Shown in pieces: positions 40,185 through 48,363 of a stretch of 64,000 nt of DNA. The stretch's first letter is position 1, and the number at the start of each line of letters is the position of its first letter. The notes under the pieces were generated by a model. The model saw only the letters and a list, made by a program, of their open reading frames with translations. It was not told the origin of the DNA and did no database searches. The translations under genes were made by a program, and so were the position numbers. Source of the stretch: a virus; IMG/VR virus record IMGVR_UViG_3300022745_000018, positions 1 through 64,000 of that record; one strand, written 5' to 3'.

Positions 40185-41246
40185 TCAATTAGACGACGGG
40201 TCGTCCTCAGCTACAAGAGTACCGTGGCTCAGTTGGAATTGTTTCCGTACCCATTCTTTGAATGACGGATTGGAAACAACTTTACCAAGGAACTCTTCGT
40301 TTGCAGTGTCCTTTTCGCGGACTTTACCACCAATGATTTCACCAGTCTCTTTATCAACGAGTTGATACCAACCGTTAGACGGTTTGATGACATGACCAGA
40401 TTCAATAGCCCATTCGAGGATACCAGAATATCGTTGAATGCCGCCCTCAAATGTAACCACAATCGGAATCACTGACTTCTCTTTAACATATCGTGATTTC
40501 TCAACCTTCAACTTGAAGTTCCAACCAACCAGATCTGTACCATCCTTCTCTTGCGACTTACCAATGAAGAAGACCACATCGGAGGATAGCATTCCGCTCG
40601 TCCCACCTGACATGATGGTTTTAGCGAACATACCCTGTTCTTCATAGACGTGTTGAATCGCTAGCAAAGACAAGTCTTTGATTGTTAAGTGCGGTGTAAC
40701 TAAACGCCACAGAGATTTGATCGACTTGGCTCGTGTACCCATGTCAGTTGCAGCAGATTCTTTTTCGGCATCAGAAGTTTCTTTCGTTGATGCAAGATTG
40801 CCGATACTGTCAACCATGAAGATGACTTTCTCACCGCGTTTGATTGCGTCGGCACCAGTCAATTTCTTCATTAGATCGAACTTCAGTTCTTCAACAGAAG
40901 TGATAGGGATATGCAAAACTCTATCTGGAGAGATGCCAGCAGCGACTAAAGTAGCTTCACTGATACCGAATTCGCAATCATACAAGACAAGAATTGCGTC
41001 TTGATGACGTTTTAGATAAGCAGATGCAAGAACGAGAGCATACGTACTCTTAAAATGTCTAGATGGACCAGCCAAGCTAATTAGACCAGAACGGAATCCA
41101 CCATCAATATCGCCAGACAAAGCAACATTGAGTGCATAGATTGGTGTTGGTGTAGTAGACTTATCCACAAACAACGTAGACTGAGACAAGACCTCCGCCT
41201 CTTTGATGGACGAAGCTTTTTTGAGTTTACTCATTAGAGTTGACAT
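40185..41246 (-). CDS. uvsX: UvsX recombinase (RecA family)
   Basis: 353 residues (T4 UvsX has 393). Walker A is SLAGPSRHFKST, like the T4 variant, with VLYDCEFGISE and Walker B EKVIFMVDSIGNL. It forms the presynaptic filament for strand exchange and recombination-dependent replication with UvsY and UvsW. The start has AAAGGAAAC upstream. The C-terminal acidic tail (VAEDDPSSN) is short. Confidence 0.95.
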   Translation of the reverse strand: MSTLMSKLKKASSIKEAEVLSQSTLFVDKSTTPTPIYALNVALSGDIDGGFRSGLISLAGPSRHFKSTYALVLASAYLKRHQDAILVLYDCEFGISEATLVAAGISPDRVLHIPITSVEELKFDLMKKLTGADAIKRGEKVIFMVDSIGNLASTKETSDAEKESAATDMGTRAKSIKSLWRLVTPHLTIKDLSLLAIQHVYEEQGMFAKTIMSGGTSGMLSSDVVFFIGKSQEKDGTDLVGWNFKLKVEKSRYVKEKSVIPIVVTFEGGIQRYSGILEWAIESGHVIKPSNGWYQLVDKETGEIIGGKVREKDTANEEFLGKVVSNPSFKEWVRKQFQLSHGTLVAEDDPSSN

Positions 41247-41287
41247 ATATGTTTCCTTTTGTGAAAAATTGTAATGTAAATGTTACT

Positions 41288-43837
41288 TTATGCGAAAATG
41301 CTGATATCGTTTTCCTCTTCAACGGACCACTTTACAGCCTCCATGATTTTAGTTAGCGGATCTAGGAATACTTTCCTGAACTGCAGCTTGTAATCCACGT
41401 ATTCGTCCAATTTGAACTCAGGTGGTAACTTGTCCATAAAAGCAATCACATTCTCTCCCATTCTCATCGTGTTTGGGACAGTCAAATAAAGGAATCTGAT
41501 CTTATCACCTTCATTGATTTTCTGATACTTGCTAACCAGTTGAAATTTATCAATCAGATGGTTATGTAATAGGCTTGCTCTAACCGCGATAGGGCATGCA
41601 ACATCTTTCCTGTAGATCGTTGACTTGCTTGAATATTCTCTAAGGTTGTTCGCGGATCTTGGGAATGCAATTTCATGTGGTTCAAGAGCCATGAATGTAA
41701 CTTCATATTTCTGAATCATTTCACGAACATGTTCAACAGGTTTACCGTCAAGAATAGCGACGATGCATTCCATCAACCATCCGCGGACGACGTCTGGTGT
41801 TGAACTGCGATTCGTCTCAATACCAGTGACTTTGTATTCAGGTTCGGCATAACGAACACCTTCATTATCAATCACCTTAAGAGAATACTTCTTCGGAGCC
41901 ATCCAGAAACCAGAACTTGAGATCGCCTCACGTTTGAACTGCAAGTCATTTGAATAGAAACTCAATTGTTTAGAAATCTTATCCGTGGTCTCTTGTAGAA
42001 CAGGATCGAGCTTGATCTTCACATACTTATCAATTGCGTCGGCAATTTTCTGCGGAGAAGATGCTGGTAATTTCTTCACAAGATCGTCAACCAACAAATA
42101 AGTTGAATCTGTATCGGCATAGATAGAATACAACTTGTTCGGATTGAAGTTCTCTTTCATATACTCATCCAAACGGCGGTTCACGCTACGCACAGCGAAT
42201 CGACCAGTCATCGTGATACCTTCAGCGATACGGTTATCAAAGAACATGAAGAACTTATTACCCGCTGCACCGAACAAGCTGTTTAGAGTAACCTTCAGGG
42301 CCAATTGAAGAACCCCTTGGAACGATGCTTCTTTGTCGCATGCATCAATTTCTTTGCGGAGCTGATCCAATGAAAGTGCTGCGTAGTCCTTAGATGGTTC
42401 CGATCCGCTTTGACGTTTCGTCAATTCTTCCTTTAGAACTTCTTTCCTAGTCTTTGCGGAGAGCATCTTCTTCTTGGCCGCTGATCGTTGCTTGAAAGTC
42501 TGATCGGTTAGCTTCGCCATGATGCCGATCTTCTCTTTGGAAAAGATAGCACCGTTAGCAGCCATCGCATACTTTCCATTGGCATACTTTTCTGGAATCC
42601 GCACGCCTTTTAGACAAACTTCGTCATCAATTCCTTCAATGTAATCAATAAGAGTTTCGGGACTCATATTGAGTGAAGTGATGATCTTAGGATATAGGGA
42701 CGTTGCATCAAAAGCAACGCTGTATCCGTAGATGTTTGGTATCGGATCTGCTACATATCCACCGACGATGTTACGGTCAACCTGTGGTTCTTTTGTAATC
42801 GGACAGAAGATATTCTCGTTTAGCAAAGAATGCTTGATGTAATTCTCCCATAACTTAATCGGAGAATAGACGTCATCGTAATTAACCTTGGTCTTATATG
42901 CAAGAGTGATTGCTAAGTAAATCAGACCTAGCTTATCTTCCAATCGTTCAACAAGAACTGCATCATGCTGGTTGTATTCAACAAACGATTCCCAGTCATT
43001 TGTGTAATGCTCTCTGAATGTACCATCGTATTCCTTCTTGGTATCATCAATCTCAACTTGAGCGATGTATCCAAGTTTGTACCTAGGACGATTCATGAAA
43101 CGATACTTCTTATAGAGATCCAGCATATCAAGCTGGATGCGGCCGACGATGTCATACCGTACCTGTTCTCTACCCATCAAGTTGTCTACTTTGCGGTAAA
43201 CACGACCAAACGGGCTCAGTCTTGATAAAGCACTACTGCTTAGAATCTTTTCAATTCTACCAAAGAGATATGCACCGTCGAAGTAAACAGAATTCCATCC
43301 ACTGATGATGTCTACATCGTTATCGATGATATAAGCAATGACCGACTGCAGAAGAGCCGCTTCACTTGCGCAATGAACATAGTTCGGTCGTTTGCTTGGG
43401 TGGATGCCATACGTGACTTTTTCTTTGGTATTGAAATCAATGAATGTCACTAATTGAACGACTTCATTCGGATCCTCAATGTTTGGGAATCCTGATTCCG
43501 TTTCGGTTTCGATATCGATGATGGCGATGCGCAGCTTCGAGATGTCAACCTCGAGCTCTTCAGGGTGCATCCTGTGAATGCAATCATATTCATATGCAGT
43601 ATTGCCATGAATGTTGAATGCTTTACCGTAATCAGAAGCAAAAGTCTTTGCCTCAGTGATTGAATTGAATCTCTTTTCTGCTACGGGATATCCGAACAAC
43701 GAATTTGATTTACCAGAATCGTCTTTGACGTAAAGGTAAGGTTTGTGTTGGATTGTTTGAGTGATGCGACGACCATCTTTATCATAGCCGCGGTATAGAA
43801 CATTGTTACCTGCTCTACTGAAGTAGGTATAGAACAT
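41288..43837 (-). CDS. 43: DNA polymerase, T4 gp43 type (family B)
   Basis: About 849 residues from ATG 43837 (MFYTYFSRAGNNVLYRGYD); a TTG at 43843 has a better-spaced AAAGGA and may be used. Proofreading motifs are IAIIDIETETE (Exo I), GWNSVYFDGAYL (Exo II) and YNQHDAVLVERL (Exo III). Polymerase motifs are DATSLYPKII (A), KVTLNSLFGAAGN (B) and YADTDSTY (C). The last residues (VEEENDISIFA) are the clamp-binding tail expected for contact with gp45. No intein or intron interrupts it. Confidence 0.97.
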   Translation of the reverse strand: MFYTYFSRAGNNVLYRGYDKDGRRITQTIQHKPYLYVKDDSGKSNSLFGYPVAEKRFNSITEAKTFASDYGKAFNIHGNTAYEYDCIHRMHPEELEVDISKLRIAIIDIETETESGFPNIEDPNEVVQLVTFIDFNTKEKVTYGIHPSKRPNYVHCASEAALLQSVIAYIIDNDVDIISGWNSVYFDGAYLFGRIEKILSSSALSRLSPFGRVYRKVDNLMGREQVRYDIVGRIQLDMLDLYKKYRFMNRPRYKLGYIAQVEIDDTKKEYDGTFREHYTNDWESFVEYNQHDAVLVERLEDKLGLIYLAITLAYKTKVNYDDVYSPIKLWENYIKHSLLNENIFCPITKEPQVDRNIVGGYVADPIPNIYGYSVAFDATSLYPKIITSLNMSPETLIDYIEGIDDEVCLKGVRIPEKYANGKYAMAANGAIFSKEKIGIMAKLTDQTFKQRSAAKKKMLSAKTRKEVLKEELTKRQSGSEPSKDYAALSLDQLRKEIDACDKEASFQGVLQLALKVTLNSLFGAAGNKFFMFFDNRIAEGITMTGRFAVRSVNRRLDEYMKENFNPNKLYSIYADTDSTYLLVDDLVKKLPASSPQKIADAIDKYVKIKLDPVLQETTDKISKQLSFYSNDLQFKREAISSSGFWMAPKKYSLKVIDNEGVRYAEPEYKVTGIETNRSSTPDVVRGWLMECIVAILDGKPVEHVREMIQKYEVTFMALEPHEIAFPRSANNLREYSSKSTIYRKDVACPIAVRASLLHNHLIDKFQLVSKYQKINEGDKIRFLYLTVPNTMRMGENVIAFMDKLPPEFKLDEYVDYKLQFRKVFLDPLTKIMEAVKWSVEEENDISIFA

Positions 43838-43849
43838 AGACAAGTCGGT

Positions 43850-43892
43850 CCTTTCATGGGTTTGTCATTAGATAATTCTAACCCATGAAAGG
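43850..43892 (-). repeat. Inverted repeat at the DNA polymerase promoter
   Basis: A perfect 13-bp arm pair, CCTTTCATGGGTT and AACCCATGAAAGG, separated by 17 nt that hold the TAGAAT box of the gene 43 promoter. Readthrough RNA would form the hairpin, whereas RNA started at this promoter would contain only one arm. The downstream arm ends right at the ribosome-binding site (AAAGGA), so the hairpin could also hide it. Confidence 0.65.
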
Positions 43893-43903
43893 TGAACTGT
43901 AAA
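43875..43903 (-). promoter_or_regulatory. Early-type promoter for DNA polymerase (TTTACA-17-TAGAAT)
   Basis: Minus-strand AAATTTTACA (43898-43903), 17 nt, TAGAAT (43875-43880). Placed 38 nt upstream of gene 43. Confidence 0.7.
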
Positions 43904-43906
43904 ATT

Positions 43907-44140
43907 TTAGTTCTTCACGAAAACCGGAAATACACCGCAACTCAATGATTCTGTGTACCTGATGCGGCGATCGGACAGAATCTCATCGACATACTCATCA
44001 TCGCCGAAATACAGAACGCTACAGAGCTGGAATGCCTCTACACGATCATCTGCAATTTCGGCCAACATGTAATACAGTCTAGACCGTGGCTTCGTTAGGG
44101 AGGCGATCTGCTTCTGGAACAAATTGACGAATTTAGTCAT
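43907..44140 (-). CDS. Small protein of unknown function
   Basis: 77 residues from ATG 44140 (MTKFVNLFQKQIASLTKPRS); the in-frame sequence further upstream overlaps the previous gene. Helical (RLYYMLAEIADDRVEAFQL), then FGDDEYVDEILSDRRIRY. It lies between the possible DsbA-like gene and DNA polymerase. No domain recognised. Confidence 0.5.
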   Translation of the reverse strand: MTKFVNLFQKQIASLTKPRSRLYYMLAEIADDRVEAFQLCSVLYFGDDEYVDEILSDRRIRYTESLSCGVFPVFVKN

Positions 44141-44438
44141 TGGAATCACCGCGGTTCTGACTCTCTTGGAACAGACGTTCGTAGAGTTCAAACACATTCT
44201 CTTTATCAGCAACTGCTTTTGAGAAATTCTGCTTGTGATAGAACTTCGCGATCTGTGTCAAGTAACCTTTAGGGATCTCAGTGTTCTTTGATAGATCTGA
44301 GAACAATTCCTTTAGGAAATCACGTTCACCTTCAATCCTCGTGTACGAAGCAGACGCTTCACGTAGTGCGTCTTTGATTTTCTTTTGGATTTCTGGAGAA
44401 GAAGGGATGACCACACCAGCTTCTTGATTCTTACTCAT
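44133..44438 (-). CDS. Small helical protein, possibly DsbA-like DNA-binding protein
   Basis: 101 residues. VVIPSSPEIQKKIKDALREA, then YTRIEGERDFLKELFSDLSK and PKGYLTQIAKFYHKQNF. The three-helix layout with an IPKxYLxxIxKxYHKQ segment resembles small proteins of marine T4-like phages related to the late double-stranded DNA-binding factor DsbA. The relation is by memory of pattern only and the function remains tentative. Confidence 0.5.
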   Translation of the reverse strand: MSKNQEAGVVIPSSPEIQKKIKDALREASASYTRIEGERDFLKELFSDLSKNTEIPKGYLTQIAKFYHKQNFSKAVADKENVFELYERLFQESQNRGDSND

Positions 44439-44458
44439 AATGACCTTTCAAATTGAAG

Positions 44459-44680
44459 TCAAGCCGACTTCAACAAATTGATAAAAGATGCCGCCTTTTC
44501 AGGTTCGACAAAGTACTTCATTCTAAATGCACCCTCAACAACATCTTGCACAGCAACCAGGATTGACGTGTCTTGACCGACTTTGATAGCCGAGCACTTC
44601 ACGAGAAACCTGTTTGCAACAATTTCAGTTGGTCTGGACACAATTTCGTTGGGGTGATTCATGTTTGAATTTATCTTCAC
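44459..44680 (-). CDS. Small protein of unknown function
   Basis: 73 residues from GTG 44680, which has AAGGGGTG just upstream; an ATG at 44662 has no ribosome-binding site. The sequence is beta-rich (RFLVKCSAIKVGQDTSILVA), then a helix (PEKAASFINLLKSA). It could be a small ssDNA- or RNA-binding barrel, but nothing specific is visible. Lies 18 nt downstream of the Hsp20 gene. Confidence 0.5.
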   Translation of the reverse strand: MKINSNMNHPNEIVSRPTEIVANRFLVKCSAIKVGQDTSILVAVQDVVEGAFRMKYFVEPEKAASFINLLKSA

Positions 44681-44698
44681 GGATCACCCCTTCTATCA

Positions 44699-45094
44699 TC
44701 ACTCGATACTGAATGTCACTGGTTTAGCCGCATCTGGCAAAACACGTGTCATTACAATCTTCAGGATACCGTCTTCAAGAGAGACCTTATCCACAACGAT
44801 ATCATCGTTCAGAAGATACGAAAGAGTGAAGTCGCGACTTGCAAGTCCGCGATGGAAGAACTCGAACGGTTTATCGTCTGTACTCAATTTCTTACCAGAT
44901 ACTTTCAGTTTCCCGTCTTCACGTTTAACTTCAATTTCCGATTTCTTGAAACCCGCAACAGCGATTTCCGCCACATACTTCAAACTCGATTCTCTATACA
45001 GATTGTTGGGAGGGTAAGATACAAATTTCTTGAAATTACCGATCTCATCAAATAGAGAATCGAAGCCGATTAAAGATAGTGCGTTCCTGTTCAT
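44699..45094 (-). CDS. Small heat-shock protein (Hsp20 / IbpA family)
   Basis: 131 residues. The alpha-crystallin domain covers about residues 35-125, with YVAEIAVAGFKKSEIEVK, GKLKVSGKK, EFFHRGLASRDFTLSY and the conserved L-x-DGILKI motif. The N-terminus (ALSLIGFDSLFDEI) matches IbpA-type proteins. Small heat-shock proteins next to replication genes are common in marine T4-like phages as I recall; it may protect phage proteins during infection. Confidence 0.92.
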   Translation of the reverse strand: MNRNALSLIGFDSLFDEIGNFKKFVSYPPNNLYRESSLKYVAEIAVAGFKKSEIEVKREDGKLKVSGKKLSTDDKPFEFFHRGLASRDFTLSYLLNDDIVVDKVSLEDGILKIVMTRVLPDAAKPVTFSIE

Positions 45095-45125
45095 TTTAAC
45101 TCCTTATAGCAAGTTGAATTTACAT

Positions 45126-45170
45126 GGAGACCCGAATGGCATCTCCACGATTTGAGGAACTCCCTCAAAT
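45126..45170 (-). terminator. Tandem hairpins between regA and hsp20
   Basis: ATTTGAGG and CCTCAAAT (45150-45170) form an 8-bp stem with a five-base loop, followed by a weaker GGAGA / TCTCC stem (45126-45146). There is no clear T-run, so partial termination or RNA stabilisation is as likely as full termination. Confidence 0.45.
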
Positions 45171-45173
45171 TAC

Positions 45174-45608
45174 TTAAGCCTTGTTCCGTTTACCGATCTG
45201 ATACTTCGGAACAAAAAGCCAATCTCGTTTTTCCTTGAACGGAACAACTTTGATGTCCTGAGCATTGGCAGACATATTGATGTTCTGTCCAACGATCTTA
45301 CATAGTTTCCACTGGTGAAGCAGTTTGACGATGGTATCACGTCTCAAGTAGTCCTCATCAGAAATCGTACTGATCTTCCCGTCCAACATAAACAACTCAA
45401 GAAAATGTACGATTCTGTACGTACCCTTCTTGTGTAGAATGTGGCATGACTGGAATAAAGTGTTCGTCTTCTTGGACTTGATACCAATTCGTGTCAACGT
45501 CTCAACAATAACCAGAAAATCATCTGGTTTCGCCAATTCAATTAACACACCTACATCATCATACTTTTGTTTTTCTAATTCGTCCGTCACGACCGCCTCG
45601 CGATTCAT
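45174..45608 (-). CDS. regA: RegA translational repressor
   Basis: 144 residues (T4 RegA has 122). VLIELAKPDDFLVIVETLTR, LFQSCHILHKKGTYRIVHF, LRRDTIVKLLHQWKL and WLFVPKYQIG track T4 RegA along its whole length. It binds early mRNAs near their start codons. The N-terminus is longer than in T4; a GTG at 45590 with a GAGGCGG site is an alternative start. Overlaps gene 62 by 50 nt from the ATG. The order 45-44-62-regA-43 is that of T4 with hsp20 and small genes inserted. Confidence 0.93.
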   Translation of the reverse strand: MNREAVVTDELEKQKYDDVGVLIELAKPDDFLVIVETLTRIGIKSKKTNTLFQSCHILHKKGTYRIVHFLELFMLDGKISTISDEDYLRRDTIVKLLHQWKLCKIVGQNINMSANAQDIKVVPFKEKRDWLFVPKYQIGKRNKA

Positions 45609-45972
45609 AAAGTTCTTTTACTTTGTCGTGACCAAGAAGATTCATAACAGACATAGCCCTAGACATTGAACAATTCATTTCCGTAGCAACAAATTCAATC
45701 AACTCTTCATCCACATCAGTTTCGGATTTTTTTGTCCACAACTGCTCATATCGGTTGGATTTAGGAATGCCGTATAGATAGAAATCATACTGCAGTTTCT
45801 TATCCAATCCGGGATATTTATTGATCGCTTCTGCGAAGATACAAAAGTTTGCACTATTGGACAACGAACGGTTCACAATGAACGGTACATATTCCTTCTG
45901 AAACATCTCCTCCGTGGAATACAAATTCTCTTTAGTACGAGTGACGGACTTCACATAGTCAAACGGACTCAT
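45559..45972 (-). CDS. 62: Clamp-loader small subunit, T4 gp62 type
   Basis: 137 residues, shorter than T4 gp62 (187). FDYVKSVTRTKENLYSTEEM, FIVNRSLSNSANFCIFA and FYLYGIPKSNRYEQLW follow the pattern of gp62 homologues in marine T4-like phages. It lies between gene 44 (ATGA overlap) and regA. With gp44 it loads the sliding clamp. Confidence 0.82.
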   Translation of the reverse strand: MSPFDYVKSVTRTKENLYSTEEMFQKEYVPFIVNRSLSNSANFCIFAEAINKYPGLDKKLQYDFYLYGIPKSNRYEQLWTKKSETDVDEELIEFVATEMNCSMSRAMSVMNLLGHDKVKELYESRGGRDGRIRKTKV

Positions 45973-46922
45973 GCATCACCTGCAAATTGGCATGACTTCA
46001 TCACCTCAACAATGAAAGCAACTTGATTGATTTCTTGATCGATGTCCATCGCTGCTCTAAATTGATATTCAGCAATCAACAGAATCAATTGAGGTACATG
46101 TTGGGTCAGCAGTTTCTTAGAAACTTTGTCATAGAACATCCGATAGAAAGCAGACGAATCCATCTGATTGTTAGCCACCCAAGTACGAGCTTTGCTGAAT
46201 TCTTTGTTCTTAATGAAGTCAGACAATTCGTTGATACCACCCTCATCGATTGTAGCAAGGATGCCAGAATCAATCGTGCCTGAGGAAGAGTAGCGTTGGA
46301 GTTCAACGACTGTGCGGCGGAAGTCAGGAAAATTCTTTGCAACAAGACCAGCAACAGCTTTACGGTCATACTTGACATTCTCAGAATCAAGAATGTAGCA
46401 ACAACGAGCCAACATCTGCTTGGCTGCATCTGCAGCCTCAGCTTTAGTGAACTTGAAATTGACTTCCGTCAATCTGGACAAAAGCGGATCAACCAAACGG
46501 TTCTTGTAATTGCAAGTCAGAATGAAGATCGCTGAACCAGAAAATCCATCCAAGAATCCACGCAGAGCAGGTTGAGCCTTATCTGACAAGTAATCACATT
46601 CATCCAATAGAACAACTTTTGGGCTATCGGTCAGACTCGCTGATGTAACGAACTGTGTGATCTTGGTTCGAATCGTGTCAATGTTGCCTTCAAGTGAAGC
46701 ATTGACGAACAAAATGTCAGCATCAAGTTCTTTAGAGATTGCATATGCCAATGTGGTCTTACCGATACCAGCAGTACCAGAAAATAGCATAGGCTGAATG
46801 TCGCCCGCAGCGACGATCTCTTTGATCATCTTCTTTGTTTCTGGTGGCAAAATTGTATCATCAATTTTTCTCGGACGATACTTATGTTCCCAGACAGCAC
46901 TATCAAATACACTACTCATCAT
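45969..46922 (-). CDS. 44: Clamp-loader large subunit, T4 gp44 type
   Basis: 317 residues from ATG 46922, with GAGGAT upstream (T4 gp44 has 319). AAA+ ATPase with EHKYRPRKIDDTILP, Walker A FSGTAGIGKTTLAYA, Walker B VVLLDECDYLS and sensor 1 IFILTCNYKNR; LSRLTEVNF supplies the arginine-finger region. It works as a tetramer with gp62 to load gp45. Confidence 0.95.
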   Translation of the reverse strand: MMSSVFDSAVWEHKYRPRKIDDTILPPETKKMIKEIVAAGDIQPMLFSGTAGIGKTTLAYAISKELDADILFVNASLEGNIDTIRTKITQFVTSASLTDSPKVVLLDECDYLSDKAQPALRGFLDGFSGSAIFILTCNYKNRLVDPLLSRLTEVNFKFTKAEAADAAKQMLARCCYILDSENVKYDRKAVAGLVAKNFPDFRRTVVELQRYSSSGTIDSGILATIDEGGINELSDFIKNKEFSKARTWVANNQMDSSAFYRMFYDKVSKKLLTQHVPQLILLIAEYQFRAAMDIDQEINQVAFIVEVMKSCQFAGDA

Positions 46923-46935
46923 CAATCCTCATAAT

Positions 46936-46966
46936 CAAAAAGAAAGGTGGAGCATTTGCTCCACCT
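46936..46966 (-). terminator. Rho-independent terminator after the sliding clamp gene
   Basis: AGGTGGAGC and GCTCCACCT pair over 9 bp with a four-base loop, followed by TTCTTTTTG. It lies just after gene 45 and before gene 44, so it would reduce clamp-loader expression relative to the clamp. Confidence 0.85.
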
Positions 46967-46972
46967 GCATCA

Positions 46973-47644
46973 TCATTCTTCCCAGACAGTTGGCTTCTTC
47001 TCGCAACCAATGTAGATATCATAATCTACGGTCTTTGATTTGAAGTGTGCCAATTTGCGCTCAGACAGAGACACGTCGTAGATACCAGCTGGCATTTTCA
47101 AGTTTTCGAGTTTGATGTAAACAGCGAACTTGCGTGGAGACGAACCGACCTCAACGGAATACGTATTGCTTGAAGGATTCTGAGGATCAACGACAGAAGC
47201 GGTGATTGTATTACCATCAGAAGAAAGCAGCAGATCGGTGGATCCCAGAACTGCACCAGCCTTCAGGAGAGCTTTAAGAACCTCTTCAGACAATTCAAAC
47301 GAAGCATCTTTTGAAGGCATCTTGACATTCGATTCGGGATAGTCCAGAATCTCTTTATTTGCACAGACATAACGCAGGACATTCTTACCTTCACTGATAG
47401 TGATCACGTTGTGCGAGATGGAGATATCTGGGTCAGTGAATAGGGACACCACACCCAAGAATTCTGACAGATTGTAGATACCAAATTCAGTATCAAATTC
47501 GTCAGAAGAAGGTACCTCAGCGGTCGCGAAAATATTTTTTGCGACCGTGCGAGTACTCAATTTCGTACCAGGTTGAATCAGAATGTTTTGGTTGATGGTG
47601 GCAAAGTTGCGTAACACATCGAGAGTTTGTTTAGACAGTTTCAT
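46973..47644 (-). CDS. 45: Sliding clamp, T4 gp45 type
   Basis: 223 residues from ATG 47644 (MKLSKQTLDVLRNFATINQN), with AAAGGAAAC upstream; T4 gp45 has 228. The opening, LSKTTLDVLRNF-like, and the QPGTKLSTRTVAKNIFA segment are diagnostic. It forms the trimeric ring for polymerase processivity and, in T4, activates late transcription, which fits the late boxes seen here. Confidence 0.95.
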   Translation of the reverse strand: MKLSKQTLDVLRNFATINQNILIQPGTKLSTRTVAKNIFATAEVPSSDEFDTEFGIYNLSEFLGVVSLFTDPDISISHNVITISEGKNVLRYVCANKEILDYPESNVKMPSKDASFELSEEVLKALLKAGAVLGSTDLLLSSDGNTITASVVDPQNPSSNTYSVEVGSSPRKFAVYIKLENLKMPAGIYDVSLSERKLAHFKSKTVDYDIYIGCEKKPTVWEE

Positions 47645-47681
47645 TACGAAGTTTCCTTTCAATTTAGCTAAACCAATTTAG

Positions 47682-47709
47682 ATTGTAAACGGTTTAACCG
47701 GAATGTAAA
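47682..47709 (-). promoter_or_regulatory. Early-type promoter for the clamp gene (TTTACA-16-TACAAT)
   Basis: Minus-strand AATTTTACA (47704-47709), 16 nt, TACAAT (47682-47687). The spacer holds the near-palindrome CCGGTTAAACCG. Confidence 0.65.
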
Positions 47710-47710
47710 A

Positions 47711-48121
47711 TTATTTTAGCTTAGCGAACAAGCCGATGTTATCTGCATGCGATGGAGCAGTCCATCCTTCTGGTTTGATCATATCAGGTAGACCCAAAGG
47801 ATTTGGCCTCGATGGTTTGATGCCAGGTTCTTTCTGCATGTTAGCAGTATGCACACGATCCCAAGCCAAATTAGGATTGACGTCAAATGCATTCATCGTA
47901 CCCAGAGACACCACATTGAGATCGGTTAGACCATCAACAACGCCATCAAAGTCACCCTCATTCCATGCATCCTCAATTTCTTGCATTTCTTCCTTCAGGA
48001 ATTTGAGACGAAATTCGAAGAATGTTCGTAGGGTTTCTTTATCGAAATCTTTGACTCGTTTGTTCACACCAAATTTGGTATGAAGATTCTCGATGTCATT
48101 GACCATATCACTATTACTCAT
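47711..48121 (-). CDS. MazG-like nucleotide pyrophosphohydrolase
   Basis: 136 residues. The all-alpha NTP pyrophosphatase motif is visible: FLKEEMQEIEDAW (EExxE) followed by DGVVDGLTDLNVV (ExxD-type second helix, D for E). The ending NPLGLPDMIKPEGWTAPSH is typical of the phosphoribosyl-ATP pyrophosphohydrolase-like phage group. Such enzymes cleave NTPs or dNTPs to monophosphates. In a phage making hydroxymethylcytosine, removal of dCTP would be useful, but that substrate is inferred. Confidence 0.78.
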   Translation of the reverse strand: MSNSDMVNDIENLHTKFGVNKRVKDFDKETLRTFFEFRLKFLKEEMQEIEDAWNEGDFDGVVDGLTDLNVVSLGTMNAFDVNPNLAWDRVHTANMQKEPGIKPSRPNPLGLPDMIKPEGWTAPSHADNIGLFAKLK

Positions 48122-48307
48122 TCACTTTCCTTCTTTAAAATAATCACTCATCAACTCAAACACATCACCAAACCTACAATCAAAACAACGCTGTGGTTTT
48201 GATTGTTCGGTCCATGATTTGTATAACCAAGCCGGGACATCAATGGTGACCGAATAGACACTACCATCATCGTTGGCCCTAACATTCTTTACACCAATGC
48301 CATTCAT
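48122..48307 (-). CDS. Small protein of unknown function
   Basis: 61 residues from ATG 48307, with GAAGGAATT upstream. Starts with beta strands (VYSVTIDVPAWLYKSW), then RCFDCRFGDVF with a CxxC, then an acidic helix. It is the first gene behind the promoter at 48331-48359 and ends directly before the MazG-like gene. Function unknown. Confidence 0.55.
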   Translation of the reverse strand: MNGIGVKNVRANDDGSVYSVTIDVPAWLYKSWTEQSKPQRCFDCRFGDVFELMSDYFKEGK

Positions 48308-48330
48308 AACAATTCCTTCACTTATAGTAA

Positions 48331-48359
48331 ATCATATCATCACGGAGGAGATATGTAAA
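48331..48359 (-). promoter_or_regulatory. Early-type promoter (TTTACA-17-TATGAT)
   Basis: Minus-strand AAATTTTACA (48354-48359), 17 nt, TATGAT (48331-48336). An inverted repeat CATATC / GATATG spans the spacer. Confidence 0.7.
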
Positions 48360-48363
48360 ATTT

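Noticed and set aside
41262-41285. TTTACATTACAAT sequence between uvsX and gene 43 as an early promoter
   Set aside because: TTTACA and TACAAT are almost adjacent rather than 17 nt apart, and no other -10 box follows at the right distance.
44668-44676. Late-type box AGATAAATT before the gene at 44459-44680
   Set aside because: It lies within the gene when the well-supported GTG start is used and would be only 6 nt from the alternative ATG.
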